Assembly: GCF_017876405.1 (NCBI RefSeq)
Contig: NZ_JAGINW010000001.1
Coordinates: 11,979,203-12,043,202 of the forward strand
Length of the DNA stretch: 64,000 nucleotides
Source of the DNA: Kibdelosporangium banguiense
Lineage (GTDB): Bacteria > Actinomycetota > Actinomycetes > Mycobacteriales > Pseudonocardiaceae
Direction of reading: 5' to 3'
The notes beneath the pieces are model-generated. The model did no database searches. It was not told where the DNA came from and saw only the letters and a list, made by a program, of their open reading frames with translations. The number at the start of each line of letters is the position of its first letter. Within the stretch, counting starts at the first letter, position 1. Below are positions 35,240 through 44,325 of the stretch, in pieces. The position numbers and the translations under genes are program-made.

Positions 35240-35650
35240 ATGGACCTCAAGATTCACGCCAGCTTTCTCCCTCAGGACGACCCGCAGGCCACAGTGGCCT
35301 TCTACCGCGATGTCCTCGGCTTCGAAATCCGCAACGACGTGGGATACAACGGGATGCACTGGATCACCGTCGGTCCCCCGGGCCAGCCCGACACATCCAT
35401 CGTCCTGCACCCACCGGCGGCCGACCCCGGCATCACCGAGGACGAGCGCAGAACCATCGTCGAGATGATGGCGAAGGGCACATACGGCGGCGTCAATCTG
35501 TCCACCAAGGACGTCGACGAGACCTTCGCGCGGCTGCAGGCCGCCGGCGCCGAGATCGTCCAGGAACCGATCGACCAGCCGTACGGCGTCCGCGACTGCG
35601 CCTTCCGCGACCCCTCAGGCAACATGATCCGCATCAGCCAGCAACAGTAG
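35240..35650 (+). CDS. VOC (glyoxalase/bleomycin resistance) family protein
   Basis: 136 aa from ATG 35240; GTG 35231 is in frame three codons earlier. Two beta-alpha-beta-beta-beta units are visible (ATVAFYRDVLGFEIRNDVGYNGMHWITVG and GVNLSTKDVDETFARLQAAGAEIVQEP...FRDPSGNMIRISQ). These are typical of single-chain VOC proteins that dimerise and may bind a metal or a hydrophobic ligand. It is co-transcribed with the AraC regulator. Possible roles are ligand sensing or sequestration; the enzyme activity is unknown. Confidence 0.92.
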   Translation: MDLKIHASFLPQDDPQATVAFYRDVLGFEIRNDVGYNGMHWITVGPPGQPDTSIVLHPPAADPGITEDERRTIVEMMAKGTYGGVNLSTKDVDETFARLQAAGAEIVQEPIDQPYGVRDCAFRDPSGNMIRISQQQ

Positions 35651-35662
35651 GCACTTTTTTGC

Positions 35663-35711
35663 CCCCAATGTGGCGTTGGTGGCATCGCATGCCACCAACG
35701 CCACATTGGGG
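35663..35711. terminator. Perfect 23-bp hairpin between convergent genes
   Basis: The arms 35663-35685 and 35689-35711 are exact reverse complements around a 3-nt loop (CGC). It lies 12 bp after the VOC stop and 76 bp beyond the 3' end of the convergent secreted-protein gene, as expected for a bidirectional terminator. No U-run follows on either strand, which is normal for actinomycete terminators. The stem is unusually long. Confidence 0.8.
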
Positions 35712-35787
35712 ACACACTCAGCAGTTGCTCTCTTCGGCCATCCCAGCCGATAAGTGGACAGTGGTCACCCCAGGTGGCCTGGCTCGC

Positions 35788-36327
35788 TCACCACTGCGGC
35801 CAGCCGCCGTAACCCCAGCCCCAGTCCCAACCCCAGCCCCAGTCCCACCCTGGCCAGGTCGGAACGCCTGGCTTTTGCGGAGCGGGCTTTTGCGGAGGGG
35901 GTTCTACCGGATCAGGTTCCCGCGGACCCGGCACCTCCGGCGGCGGTGCCGCGACCGGCGTGGTGCCGGCCTGAGGCGGGACCACCGGAGCGGCCTTCGG
36001 CGCAGGGGCCTTCTTCGGCGTGGTTTTCGTCGTGGCGGCCGGTTTCCTGGCCGCCTTTGTCGTGTCCGGCGCTTTCGGCGCCGGCGGAGCGGCTTCGGCA
36101 GGTGGCGGTGCCGGTGGCGTTGTGACTGTCACAACGACCCCCAGCGGCTCCACCGATACTTCGTCCAGAGTGGGCACCTGTGGCGTCGGCGCCGACACCT
36201 GTTCGACCGCCGGTACCACTATCCCCGGCCTTGTCTGGTCCTCCAACTGGCTGATGGCCATGATCCCGACAGCGGCGGCGAGCACGCCTAATGTGCCCAC
36301 CACCGATCTGCTGACTCTGCGCTGCAT
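35788..36327 (-). CDS. Secreted or membrane-anchored Pro/Ala/Lys-rich protein with Trp/Gly tail
   Basis: 179 aa. An N-terminal hydrophobic segment (VVGTLGVLAAAVGIMAI) serves as signal anchor and has no lipobox. A low-complexity Pro/Thr/Lys region follows. The last ~25 residues are built of Trp, Gly, Asp and Tyr (WDWGWGWDWGWGYGGWPQW). I recognise no family. Codon use is GC-biased in the third position in this frame, supporting a real gene. The tail could interact with carbohydrate, lipid or peptidoglycan, or be self-associating. Confidence 0.7.
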   Translation of the reverse strand: MQRRVSRSVVGTLGVLAAAVGIMAISQLEDQTRPGIVVPAVEQVSAPTPQVPTLDEVSVEPLGVVVTVTTPPAPPPAEAAPPAPKAPDTTKAARKPAATTKTTPKKAPAPKAAPVVPPQAGTTPVAAPPPEVPGPREPDPVEPPPQKPAPQKPGVPTWPGWDWGWGWDWGWGYGGWPQW

Positions 36328-36894
36328 CGACGCTCCTCCCGCTGGCCTCGCCGAAGACCTAATCGATGATCACCAGTACGGGTCAAGTGATCATGTGCGG
36401 TGAACATCGGACACATTTTCCCATGGGTCCGGATGGCCGAATCGGCTCACCATCCGGACGGATCGCCATGCCACCGGCCGGGGAAAGGCTGAATTGCCCG
36501 AAGAGGAATACGTTTCACGTTGCCGGCCCGGGCAATCCGCGCCGCGTCATCGTCTGGGATCCACCACGCGCAACGCCCGGAGCCACGGCCACACGCAGGT
36601 CGTCGCCGGGCTGGAGCACGACCGCCCGGACGCCCAGTTCCCCGACCTTGCCGACGAGACCGAACCGCTCTGCCCTGCCCCCGCCGGAGCGGGGTTGACG
36701 AAGAGAACGCCATGACGAGCCACTTTGCCCGGCGTTTGCGGGATTCACGACGTGACAGGCGGGGTCGATCATTGCGACAATCTCACATTGCATGATTCCC
36801 GACGCCGAACACCCCGCCACAAATAGGCGACATCCTGTCAGCTTTGACCGCCCGAAACCGCGAGCAGGCGGCCTGACGTGCGGTGACGACCCTG
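36328..36894. other. 567-bp stretch without a recognisable gene
   Basis: This lies between the secreted Trp/Gly protein (minus) and the 3' end of the RHS gene (minus). An immunity gene would be expected here, downstream of the RHS toxin tip. A minus-strand open frame at 36515-36925 overlaps the RHS end, but its sequence resembles no immunity family and looks compositional. A 27-codon plus-strand frame at 36712 is too short to judge. The left part probably holds the promoter of the 36327 gene. Confidence 0.5.
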
Positions 36895-39800
36895 CTATTT
36901 CCCCTTGAAAGGGTTCGGCTGCCATTCTTTATGGAAATCACTCATCTTGTAGTCACCGTCGTAGAAAAGCCACTCGGTCTCTTCCTTGGAGATCGGTTTG
37001 GTCGGTCTCGGCCGGACCAGCAGTTCCGCCGGAACCTCCATGACTCGCACGTCCGGCGATTCCTTGACGATTTTCTGCACCCAGGGGTCGTTGCTCTTGG
37101 CGAGGCTGCCCGGATCGGTCGCGATCGAGATGAACGGGTTCTTGTTGGCGCCCTCCGACCCGCTGCCGAACGAGGACTGCTTGATCGCCCAGCTGTTGAG
37201 GTCGTCCGGCTGGGTGAAGTCGTTGTGATCGTTGTTCCAGCGGGACTTCGATTCCCAGTCGTACGGTTTGGACTGGTCGCCGAAGCGGTAGATCTTCACC
37301 TTGGTGCCGTCTTCGCTCAGCTCGTACTTCTCGTTGCCCGCGGTGTCCTTGCCGAAGGTCTTGGCGCCGTTGCGGTTCGGCGCCTTGTCCGGCACCGGCG
37401 GCCACGTCTTGAGCCCGCCCGGCTTCTTGGGCGGAGGCGGAGGCGTCTTCTTGACATTCGCAGGGTCGTTGCCCGCTCCGGGCCGGCCCGGGGTATTGCC
37501 GGAATTGCCGCCACCACAGTCCATCAGACCGAGCGGATCGGCGCTGAGGTGCGGATTGCCCACGTACGCGAACGGGTTGGGCGCGGGCCCGAGGCCGTAC
37601 GGGTCCTGGCTGATGTAACGGCCGACGGCCGGGTCGTAGTAGCGGTACACGTTGTAGTACAGCCGTGTCTCCGGATCCGCGTACTGCCCGGGGAACCGCA
37701 GGGGCGTTCCCGGCGTGCCCAGCACCTCGCCCCACAGGCTGGACCGGTTGTGCCAGACCAGTTTTCCAGCCGTGTCGACCAGGCCGGTCGGTGTGCCCAC
37801 CTGATCGGTGACGATCGAGACGAACCGGCCATCGCTGCTGGTCTGCGTCAACGGGCGGTCGTCGGTCGGGTGGTAGTCCCAGGTGGTCACCAGGCGGCGG
37901 CCTGCCGCGTCGGTATGTACCTGCTCGATCAGGAGCGGACCGTCCCAGGTGAACTCGATCTGCTCGGCCACAGCCGGTTCCGCGCCGGGGACGAGTCGTT
38001 GCTTGGCGATCCGGCGCCCGAGCGGGTCGTACAGGTAGCGCCACCGCTGGCCGTCGGGCGTGATCACCCCGGTCATGCGGTCGTGGGTATCCCAGGTGTA
38101 CAGCCAGGTCTGCTCGGTGCTGCCCGCCGGGCCTTGCCTGCGCAACACCATCCGGCCGTGCGGGTCATGCCCGAACGTCACGCCACCGGCCGCGGTCAAC
38201 GTGTTCCCCTGGTACTGGTGAGGACCCAGCCGTGACGCGGTGATGTTGCCCGTGGCGTCGTAGCGATAGTTCTCGCGCCGATCGGGCGCGATGACCTCGG
38301 TGATCCGGCCGCTTGGGTCGAGGACAAGCCGGACCGACCCGCTGACCTTGTCCTGCAGGCCGATGAGCTTCCCGTCCTGGCGATAGTCGAAGCGTCGTTG
38401 CACGTCGGCCACCATCTGGGACGCCAGCCTGTACTCCGAGTCGAACGACTGCGTGAGCACGACCGTGCCATCGACCACGCGCTGAGTCTCCCGGCCGCCC
38501 TGGTCGTGCGTGAACTGCAGGACATGCCCCGCCGTGCTCAGGGTCTGCGGAGTACCCGCACCGTCGAACGTCCACAGACTGTCCACTCCAGACGGTGTGC
38601 GGCGACGCTTTTCCCTGCCGTCATCGGAGTAGCTGAAGGTGACTGTGCGGCCATTCACGGATTCGGTGATCACACGACCGTCTTCGTCACGTTGGAAGAC
38701 CAGTTCGGCGTCCGGGCCGACCGCCGACGCCAGCCTGCCCAGCGGGTCGTAGCGATAGCTGGTGGTACCCGACGGACTGCGCCGCTCGATCACCTGCCCC
38801 AGCAGGTCATAGGTGAATTCAGTGATTTCACCGAGCATGTTGGCCGAGGTCCGCAACTGTCCCGCGGCGTCGTAGGTGAAGCGCAGGATCCGTCCGTCGA
38901 AGTCCGTTTCCTCGATGAGGCGCCCGGCCGCGTCGTAAGTAAAGCGCCACACCAGACCGTGCGGGTTGGTGACCGCGATGAGCCGCAGTTCCGTGTCGTA
39001 GCTGTAGGTCGTCCGCGCACCAACCGCATCCGTGGTGGCGATTGGCCGGTCAAACGGGCCGTACTCGGTGCGAGTCCGCTGCCCAAGAGCATCCAGGTGC
39101 TCGATCTCGTTGCCTTCGTTGTCGTATCGCCACTGCTCACGGCCACCGGACGGACTGATCCTTGAAGCCAGGCGCCCTTCGACGGTCCAGCTGAGATGAG
39201 TCTGGCCACCAGCGGCGGTGGTCATCCTGCTTGGACGGCCGAACATATCCCGCTCGAAGCGGGTACCCGGCTCTGCTGCGGGGTCCTTCGCCTGAATGCT
39301 GTCGTAGCGCAACGGCATTGCGACCCCGACCTGCGCGGCCATCGGGTCGGGAGCTTCGGTTCCCGCATAGCTGTGCCGCCACGTCTGGTCCTTGTCGTGC
39401 ACCGACACAGCAAGCGCGTCGTCGTCGTGCTGGTCGACACGGACGCGGCTGCCATCGGGGCGAACTATCGCGCTCAGCGTGCCGTCAGCACTGTATTCGT
39501 GCCGGGTGACCCGGCCGAGCGGATCGGCGCGGGACAGCAGCCGGTCGTAACGGTCCCACTCGAACGTGGTGACGTTGTGCAGCGGGTCGATCTCCTGCAG
39601 CACCTGGTTTTCCCCGTTGAGATGGAACTCCGTGCTGTGGCCGAGCGAGTCGGTATGGATGGTGACCATGCGCTGGCGGTCGTAGACGAACGTGCCGTCC
39701 AGGAAACCGCCGTCTCCCACGGTACGGACGCACCTGCCCTCGGCGTCGAAGACATAGCGGTACCAAACACTGTTACGGTCCTGCCATCCGGTGATCCGGC

Positions 39801-41493
39801 CCGAGTCGTCGTAGTCGAACCGGAGCGGCGCCCCGGAGGAGTTGATCACCTCGGTCAGCCGGCCACGGTCGTCGTACCGGTAACGCATGACTACTACTTC
39901 GCCTGTGCCGTCACCGGAAACCGCGATCCCGGCCACCCGGCCGGACTCGGTCCGCACGCTGACCTGGTAACCACTCGAGTGCCGCATCAGCACTGGTGCG
40001 CCGACGCCGTCGTACTCGATCTCGACCCGATCGCCGTCAGAGCTTTCCGTGACAGACAACGGATGCACGCGCCGCCGTGGGCCTGACGGCGCGGCAAACC
40101 GGAGGTCGCGCTTTCCCGCGGCGATGGCGTAGGTGCCGGTCGGCTCGGCCCGCAACGGCCAGCGGGGCCCTTCCAGCGGAAGCACGGAAGCACCGGCCGC
40201 GGGAATGGGATAGACCAGAATCATCCCGTCATCGCCGAAGTAGCAGACGTTCTGATCGTCGACCTCGAGCCGCTGGTCCACAGTGGACGACCAGGACGGG
40301 CCGAACCAGTGCCCGGCCCGGTACGAGGACACGTGCGTGCGGTCCAGCACCAGCCGCAACGCGCCGGGCAGTTCCAGGTCGCGCTGGGTGAGGATCATCT
40401 CGCCGGTGGCCACGTCCACCGGGTCGGACTTGCAGACCCGGGTGTCGGGGCCGACGGCCGTGTCCCTCGGCTTGTCCGGCTTGTTGGTCGGCGGCGAGCC
40501 GGACGGTGTCGTAGATCCGTTCGGGCCGTTTCCTTTGGGCGTCGGCGTCGGGATGTCGTTGTTCGAGCCAGGCGGGTTCGGCGAACCGTTGGTGTCGGGC
40601 CTCGGCGGCGGCGACGTATCCGGTTTGGGCGTGGGCCCCGTGCTCGACGGCGAGGTGCCGTCACCGCTCTTGGGCAGGTCAAGGCCCTTGGGAGTCGGCG
40701 TCGGATCACCCGGCTTGGGCGACGGCGGCGCCGCCTTGCCCGGCTTGACGTTCTTGAGTGATTTGCTCACATCGCCGAAGGCGCCGCCGAGTTTCTTGAG
40801 CATCGGGGCGAGCTTGCCCAGCGCCTGGACGAGTTTGGTGGTCAGCCCGGCGATCTTGGTCGCGGTCTTGGCCACCGCCCCGATCACCTGCGGCACCACC
40901 CACACCATCCCGATCCCCAGCGTGAACAACACCTGCAACGCCCAGCTGATCAAATGCCCGACCAGCTCAGCGATGATGTCACGCACCAGTGTCCGGACCG
41001 CGGCCACGACCTCACCCGCGGTCCCGATCCCGCTGGCCGCGCCCTCCGCGGCCGCCTTCGCCGCCCCGATCAGATTCGCCGTGTCGGTGCTGCGGGCGCG
41101 GTAGGCGTCCGCGGACTCGCCGGTCCAGGACGCAGTGTCGCTGGCGATCAGGTTGGCCATCTCGGTGCTGATCGACCCCAGCTCACCGGCGATGTTGGTC
41201 CACGTCTGCGCATGCGCCTTGATCTGATCCGGATCCCCGGTCAACTCATCCAACGCATCCGACAACGGCCCCACATGCTCGATCAACCAGCCCACACCAG
41301 CCGAGAAGATCGCCCCGAACGGATCCAGCGCCATCCCCAACGCGTCCAGCGCGGTCCCGGCCGCCCCCAGCACACCAGCAGCCCAGTCACCACTCTCGAT
41401 GGCCTTGCTGGTGTCATTCACCGACTCCAGCAACGGCACACCACTGAAACCCTGGGTGGAGTCCTTGCGTTCAGCGACCAACGGGTTGCTCAC
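36895..41493 (-). CDS. WXG-like/DUF6531/RHS-repeat polymorphic toxin with possible ADP-ribosyltransferase tip
   Basis: 1532 aa, GTG start behind GAGGAG. Residues about 1-190 are helical with a WXG100-like SWTGESADAY turn, suggesting type VII-type export. A hydrophobic segment (about 180-215) and a Pro-rich linker follow. Then come a DUF6531 start (DPVDVATGEMILTQRDLELPG) and a long array of RHS/YD repeats. The RHS core end is YYDPAVGRYISQDPYGLGPAPNPFAYVGNPHLSADPLGL. The last ~170 residues are the variable toxin. YRFGD, PFISIATD and KEETEW could be the R, STS-like and ExE elements of an ADP-ribosyltransferase. The export route and tip activity are inferences. Confidence 0.9.
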   Translation of the reverse strand: MSNPLVAERKDSTQGFSGVPLLESVNDTSKAIESGDWAAGVLGAAGTALDALGMALDPFGAIFSAGVGWLIEHVGPLSDALDELTGDPDQIKAHAQTWTNIAGELGSISTEMANLIASDTASWTGESADAYRARSTDTANLIGAAKAAAEGAASGIGTAGEVVAAVRTLVRDIIAELVGHLISWALQVLFTLGIGMVWVVPQVIGAVAKTATKIAGLTTKLVQALGKLAPMLKKLGGAFGDVSKSLKNVKPGKAAPPSPKPGDPTPTPKGLDLPKSGDGTSPSSTGPTPKPDTSPPPRPDTNGSPNPPGSNNDIPTPTPKGNGPNGSTTPSGSPPTNKPDKPRDTAVGPDTRVCKSDPVDVATGEMILTQRDLELPGALRLVLDRTHVSSYRAGHWFGPSWSSTVDQRLEVDDQNVCYFGDDGMILVYPIPAAGASVLPLEGPRWPLRAEPTGTYAIAAGKRDLRFAAPSGPRRRVHPLSVTESSDGDRVEIEYDGVGAPVLMRHSSGYQVSVRTESGRVAGIAVSGDGTGEVVVMRYRYDDRGRLTEVINSSGAPLRFDYDDSGRITGWQDRNSVWYRYVFDAEGRCVRTVGDGGFLDGTFVYDRQRMVTIHTDSLGHSTEFHLNGENQVLQEIDPLHNVTTFEWDRYDRLLSRADPLGRVTRHEYSADGTLSAIVRPDGSRVRVDQHDDDALAVSVHDKDQTWRHSYAGTEAPDPMAAQVGVAMPLRYDSIQAKDPAAEPGTRFERDMFGRPSRMTTAAGGQTHLSWTVEGRLASRISPSGGREQWRYDNEGNEIEHLDALGQRTRTEYGPFDRPIATTDAVGARTTYSYDTELRLIAVTNPHGLVWRFTYDAAGRLIEETDFDGRILRFTYDAAGQLRTSANMLGEITEFTYDLLGQVIERRSPSGTTSYRYDPLGRLASAVGPDAELVFQRDEDGRVITESVNGRTVTFSYSDDGREKRRRTPSGVDSLWTFDGAGTPQTLSTAGHVLQFTHDQGGRETQRVVDGTVVLTQSFDSEYRLASQMVADVQRRFDYRQDGKLIGLQDKVSGSVRLVLDPSGRITEVIAPDRRENYRYDATGNITASRLGPHQYQGNTLTAAGGVTFGHDPHGRMVLRRQGPAGSTEQTWLYTWDTHDRMTGVITPDGQRWRYLYDPLGRRIAKQRLVPGAEPAVAEQIEFTWDGPLLIEQVHTDAAGRRLVTTWDYHPTDDRPLTQTSSDGRFVSIVTDQVGTPTGLVDTAGKLVWHNRSSLWGEVLGTPGTPLRFPGQYADPETRLYYNVYRYYDPAVGRYISQDPYGLGPAPNPFAYVGNPHLSADPLGLMDCGGGNSGNTPGRPGAGNDPANVKKTPPPPPKKPGGLKTWPPVPDKAPNRNGAKTFGKDTAGNEKYELSEDGTKVKIYRFGDQSKPYDWESKSRWNNDHNDFTQPDDLNSWAIKQSSFGSGSEGANKNPFISIATDPGSLAKSNDPWVQKIVKESPDVRVMEVPAELLVRPRPTKPISKEETEWLFYDGDYKMSDFHKEWQPNPFKGK

Positions 41494-41606
41494 GAACTCT
41501 CCTCAACCGCCGACGTCACCCCCGGACGGTGTCAGAACCCGCCAACCTCCCGCCAACGCGAGCCCAACAGGGATTTCTTGATGTTGGTCGCGTTGGGATT
41601 GCACGT

Positions 41607-43061
41607 TCAGTTCAGTGCGTCCTTGTGACGGTAGGGAACGATCAGTGCGGCGATGATCGCGACCACGCAGATGGCACCGGAGACCGCGAACGATGTCGTG
41701 TATGCGTCCACTGTGGGCAGTGGGGTGCCGGGCATGGTGTTGGCGGCCAGAATCGCCGTGGCGACGGCGGTGCCGATGGAGCCGCCGACTGATCGCAGGG
41801 TCTGGTTGACGCTGTTGGCGACACTGGTCTGCTCGGGGGTCACCCCGCTGTTGAGCAGCGTCGGCATCGCTCCCATCGCCAGGCCGAGCCCGAGGCCGAG
41901 CAGGCCGGTGGCCACGTAGAAGTGCCAGTGGTCGGTGTGGAAGATCAGCAGGAAGACGAACGTCGAGGTCGCCACGATCGTGCCGATCACCATCGGCCAC
42001 TTCGGGCCGATGTGGCGGATCAGCAGTGACACGGCCCCGGCCGCCACGAGGGTGCCCGCGGTCAGCGGCAACAGGGTCAGTCCGGCACCGAGCGCGTCGG
42101 AGCCGAAGCCGTAGCCGAACCGGCTCGGGGTCTGCACGAACTGGATCACCAGCACGAACGCCCCGTACATGCCGACGCCGGTGAGGAACGCCGTCAGGTT
42201 GGTGCCCAGCACGACCGGCTTACGCATCATCCGCATGTCCAGCAACGGCTTGTGCACGCGTTGCTCGACGAAGAAGCACGCCACCAGCAGCACCAGACCG
42301 CCCGCGAACAGGCTGAGCACGGTCGCGGAGTCCCAGCCCCAGCTCGGGCCCCGGTTGATGCCGAGCACGAGGCACACCAGGCCGCCACCGAGCGTCAGCA
42401 GGCCCCAGATGTCGATGTGCAGGCCCGTAGCCCGCTCCGGCAGCTTGATCAGCAGCGCGACGCCGAGCAGGCCGATCGCGGTGGCCGCAGCGGAGATCCA
42501 GAACATGCCCTGGGCGGTGACGCCCGCCTTCACCAAACCGCCGGAGATCAGCAGGCCGGCCCCGGCGCCGATCCCGGTCAGCGCGCTCAGGATGGCCAGG
42601 CTGGACGGAACCCGCTCAGGCGGGAAGATCGACCGCACAATCCCGATCGCCAGCGGCATCGCCGCGAAGCCCATGCCCTGCAGCACCCGGCCCACCAGCA
42701 CAAGCGGCAGTGACGGCGACAAGGCCACGAGTACGGAGCCTGCTGTCGTGAACACCAGTGTGAGCATCAGGACACGTTTGCGGCCCAACGAGTCACCGAG
42801 AGATCCCAGCAACGGCGTGAAGACCGCCGCGGCGAGCAGGTTGACCGTGACCACCCAGGACACATCGGACATGGAGACGTTCAGCGACTGCGCCAGGCCC
42901 GGCATGATCGGCATCACCATGCTCTGCATCACCACGACGGCGAACGTCGAGAGCGCAAGCACAAGCAATACCGCCCCCGGCGGCGTGTGGGACCGGCTCC
43001 CCGGCCCCTGGGACGCGGCCTCACCGGCGCTGCGCCGTGGCGACGTGACAACTGCGGACAT
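41607..43061 (-). CDS. MFS drug exporter, DHA2/EmrB-QacA type
   Basis: 484 aa from ATG 43061, chosen for GAGAAGG five bases upstream. About fourteen membrane helices, with the family motifs WVVTVNLLAAAVFTPLLGSLGDSLGRKRV (motif A region) and a central Gly-rich helix pair. It is divergent from the TetR gene at 43214, and the region between contains three copies of one operator-like motif. So it is a drug- or metabolite-inducible efflux pump under TetR control. The substrate is unknown, and a link to the cluster 7 kb to the left is possible but unsupported. Confidence 0.95.
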   Translation of the reverse strand: MSAVVTSPRRSAGEAASQGPGSRSHTPPGAVLLVLALSTFAVVVMQSMVMPIMPGLAQSLNVSMSDVSWVVTVNLLAAAVFTPLLGSLGDSLGRKRVLMLTLVFTTAGSVLVALSPSLPLVLVGRVLQGMGFAAMPLAIGIVRSIFPPERVPSSLAILSALTGIGAGAGLLISGGLVKAGVTAQGMFWISAAATAIGLLGVALLIKLPERATGLHIDIWGLLTLGGGLVCLVLGINRGPSWGWDSATVLSLFAGGLVLLVACFFVEQRVHKPLLDMRMMRKPVVLGTNLTAFLTGVGMYGAFVLVIQFVQTPSRFGYGFGSDALGAGLTLLPLTAGTLVAAGAVSLLIRHIGPKWPMVIGTIVATSTFVFLLIFHTDHWHFYVATGLLGLGLGLAMGAMPTLLNSGVTPEQTSVANSVNQTLRSVGGSIGTAVATAILAANTMPGTPLPTVDAYTTSFAVSGAICVVAIIAALIVPYRHKDALN

Positions 43062-43079
43062 GGCGACCTTCTCACTTGT

Positions 43080-43193
43080 AGTCAACTGACGACTTACACG
43101 GTAAGCCATCAAGTCGTCGCTTGACTACATCTCTTTGAGTGATCGTCGTCACGACACGTTTCAGCTGGTCTACACTAAAGTCATCAAACGACT
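43080..43193. promoter_or_regulatory. Three AGTC-N7-GACT operator-like sites between MFS and TetR genes
   Basis: Exact 15-bp dyads occur at 43080-43094, 43112-43126 and 43179-43193, each AGTC, seven bases, GACT. The first two are 32 bp apart (three helical turns), just upstream of the exporter start. The third lies 20 bp before the TetR ATG and follows a TACACT box. The three sites in a divergent MFS/TetR promoter strongly suggest autoregulated TetR operators. Confidence 0.75.
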
Positions 43194-43213
43194 AATTCGC
43201 CCAGGAAGCCTCG

Positions 43214-43795
43214 ATGAACACAGACAGTGACCCCAGGCCAAGGCGCCGCGACGCGGCCGCCACCCGCGAGGCCCTGCTGACGGCGGCGCGGACATTGATG
43301 GCCCAGCACGGCGTGGAAGGCACCAGCACCCGGGACGTCGCCACCGCCGCGGGCGTCAACCAGGCACTGGTCTACCGCTACTTCGGCTCCAAGGAAAAGC
43401 TCTTCGCCGAGGCAGCGAGCGACGCCACGACCACCCCGGACACCCTCATGACCGAAACACCGCTGGCCGACCTGCCCGCCATCCTGGTCGCCCGCGTCCT
43501 CGACATGACCGGCTCCGACAACACCAGCATCTCCACCCTCGTCGCCGCCGCCAACGACGACACAATCCGCGACATAATCCGCGACAGGATCATCAGCGGC
43601 TTCGACGACGAACTGGCCCCCCGCCTCGACGGCCCCGACGCCGCCCTGCGCGCCGAACTCTTCGCCGCACTGATCACCGGCATCGGCTTCCTGCACAGAA
43701 AAATCGGCACACCCGCAATACTCGCCGCCGACCGCGAAACCCTCATCGCCCACGTCGACAACATGGTCAAACTCCTGCTCACCAACCAACCTTGA
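43214..43795 (+). CDS. TetR-family transcriptional regulator
   Basis: 193 aa. The N-terminal HTH (TREALLTAARTLMAQHGVEGTSTRDVATAAGVNQALVYRYFGSKEKLFAEA) is canonical, and the ligand-binding C-terminal domain is all-helical. It is divergent from the DHA2 exporter with the three AGTC-N7-GACT dyads between them, so it most likely represses both genes and releases on binding an exported compound. Confidence 0.95.
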   Translation: MNTDSDPRPRRRDAAATREALLTAARTLMAQHGVEGTSTRDVATAAGVNQALVYRYFGSKEKLFAEAASDATTTPDTLMTETPLADLPAILVARVLDMTGSDNTSISTLVAAANDDTIRDIIRDRIISGFDDELAPRLDGPDAALRAELFAALITGIGFLHRKIGTPAILAADRETLIAHVDNMVKLLLTNQP

Positions 43796-43804
43796 CCAGG
43801 CCGC

Positions 43805-44291
43805 CTACCGAACTACGGTAAGAAACACGCTCCAGGAGTCAGCCGGGACGGTGAGCATCCCGGACAGCCGTGGCGAGTGGTGAGCAGGCAAGCTCAACAC
43901 AGTCGCCGCTCGTGCCATGGCTGCTATAGGTGCTCTTCCGCCAAGCCAGTGCAGGGTGATCCACGGTGCGCACCTCGCTTGTGGTCTCTTGCTCGTTTCG
44001 GCTGTGAGTAGTGCTGAAGAGGGCCCGAATGTAGGCCTCAGTCTGCAGCAGGCCCGGAATCTCGAGCGGCAGAAACTGGAGAACCTGTGCGGCTGCTGTC
44101 TCCACATCGACGTAGCCCAAGCCCTTCGAAACATAGGCTGTGTACCACGGCTGCTTGTGGGTCTCCCTTACTTCGTCGAGCAATCCTTCCTCATACCAAG
44201 TCGGCTCAGTCACGGAAACTCCCGGAAGCTCGCACAGGGTGTCCATCATCCACCCGGGATAGCCGGGACCGGGATTTCCGGTCGCGGTCAT
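43805..44291 (-). pseudogene. Broken XRE-type regulator: DUF5753 remnant joined to DUF397, frameshifted
   Basis: The 150-codon frame starting at 44291 has a piece of the DUF5753 (Scr1-type) domain (WYTAYVSKGLGYVDVETAAAQVLQFLPLEIPGLLQTEAY). This is joined after ~20 residues to a DUF397 domain (LAWRKSTYSSHGTSGDCVELA...TAVRDAH). These are normally two adjacent genes. The HTH of the regulator and most of DUF5753 are gone. The DUF397 frame stops early at 43839, and its usual end (MLTVPADSWSVFLTVVR) continues in the neighbouring frame to 43805. So there is at least one internal deletion and one frameshift. Confidence 0.8.
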
Positions 44292-44325
44292 CCCGGGCAG
44301 CGATGTAGGCCCTCGCGTATGCGCG

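Noticed and set aside
35655..35725. Small proteins encoded by the hairpin
   Set aside because: Both arms translate to similar short peptides only because the DNA is a perfect inverted repeat.
36515..36925. Minus-strand open frame after the RHS gene as an immunity gene
   Set aside because: No resemblance to any immunity family, low-complexity composition and overlap with the toxin end; kept only as part of the empty-region note.
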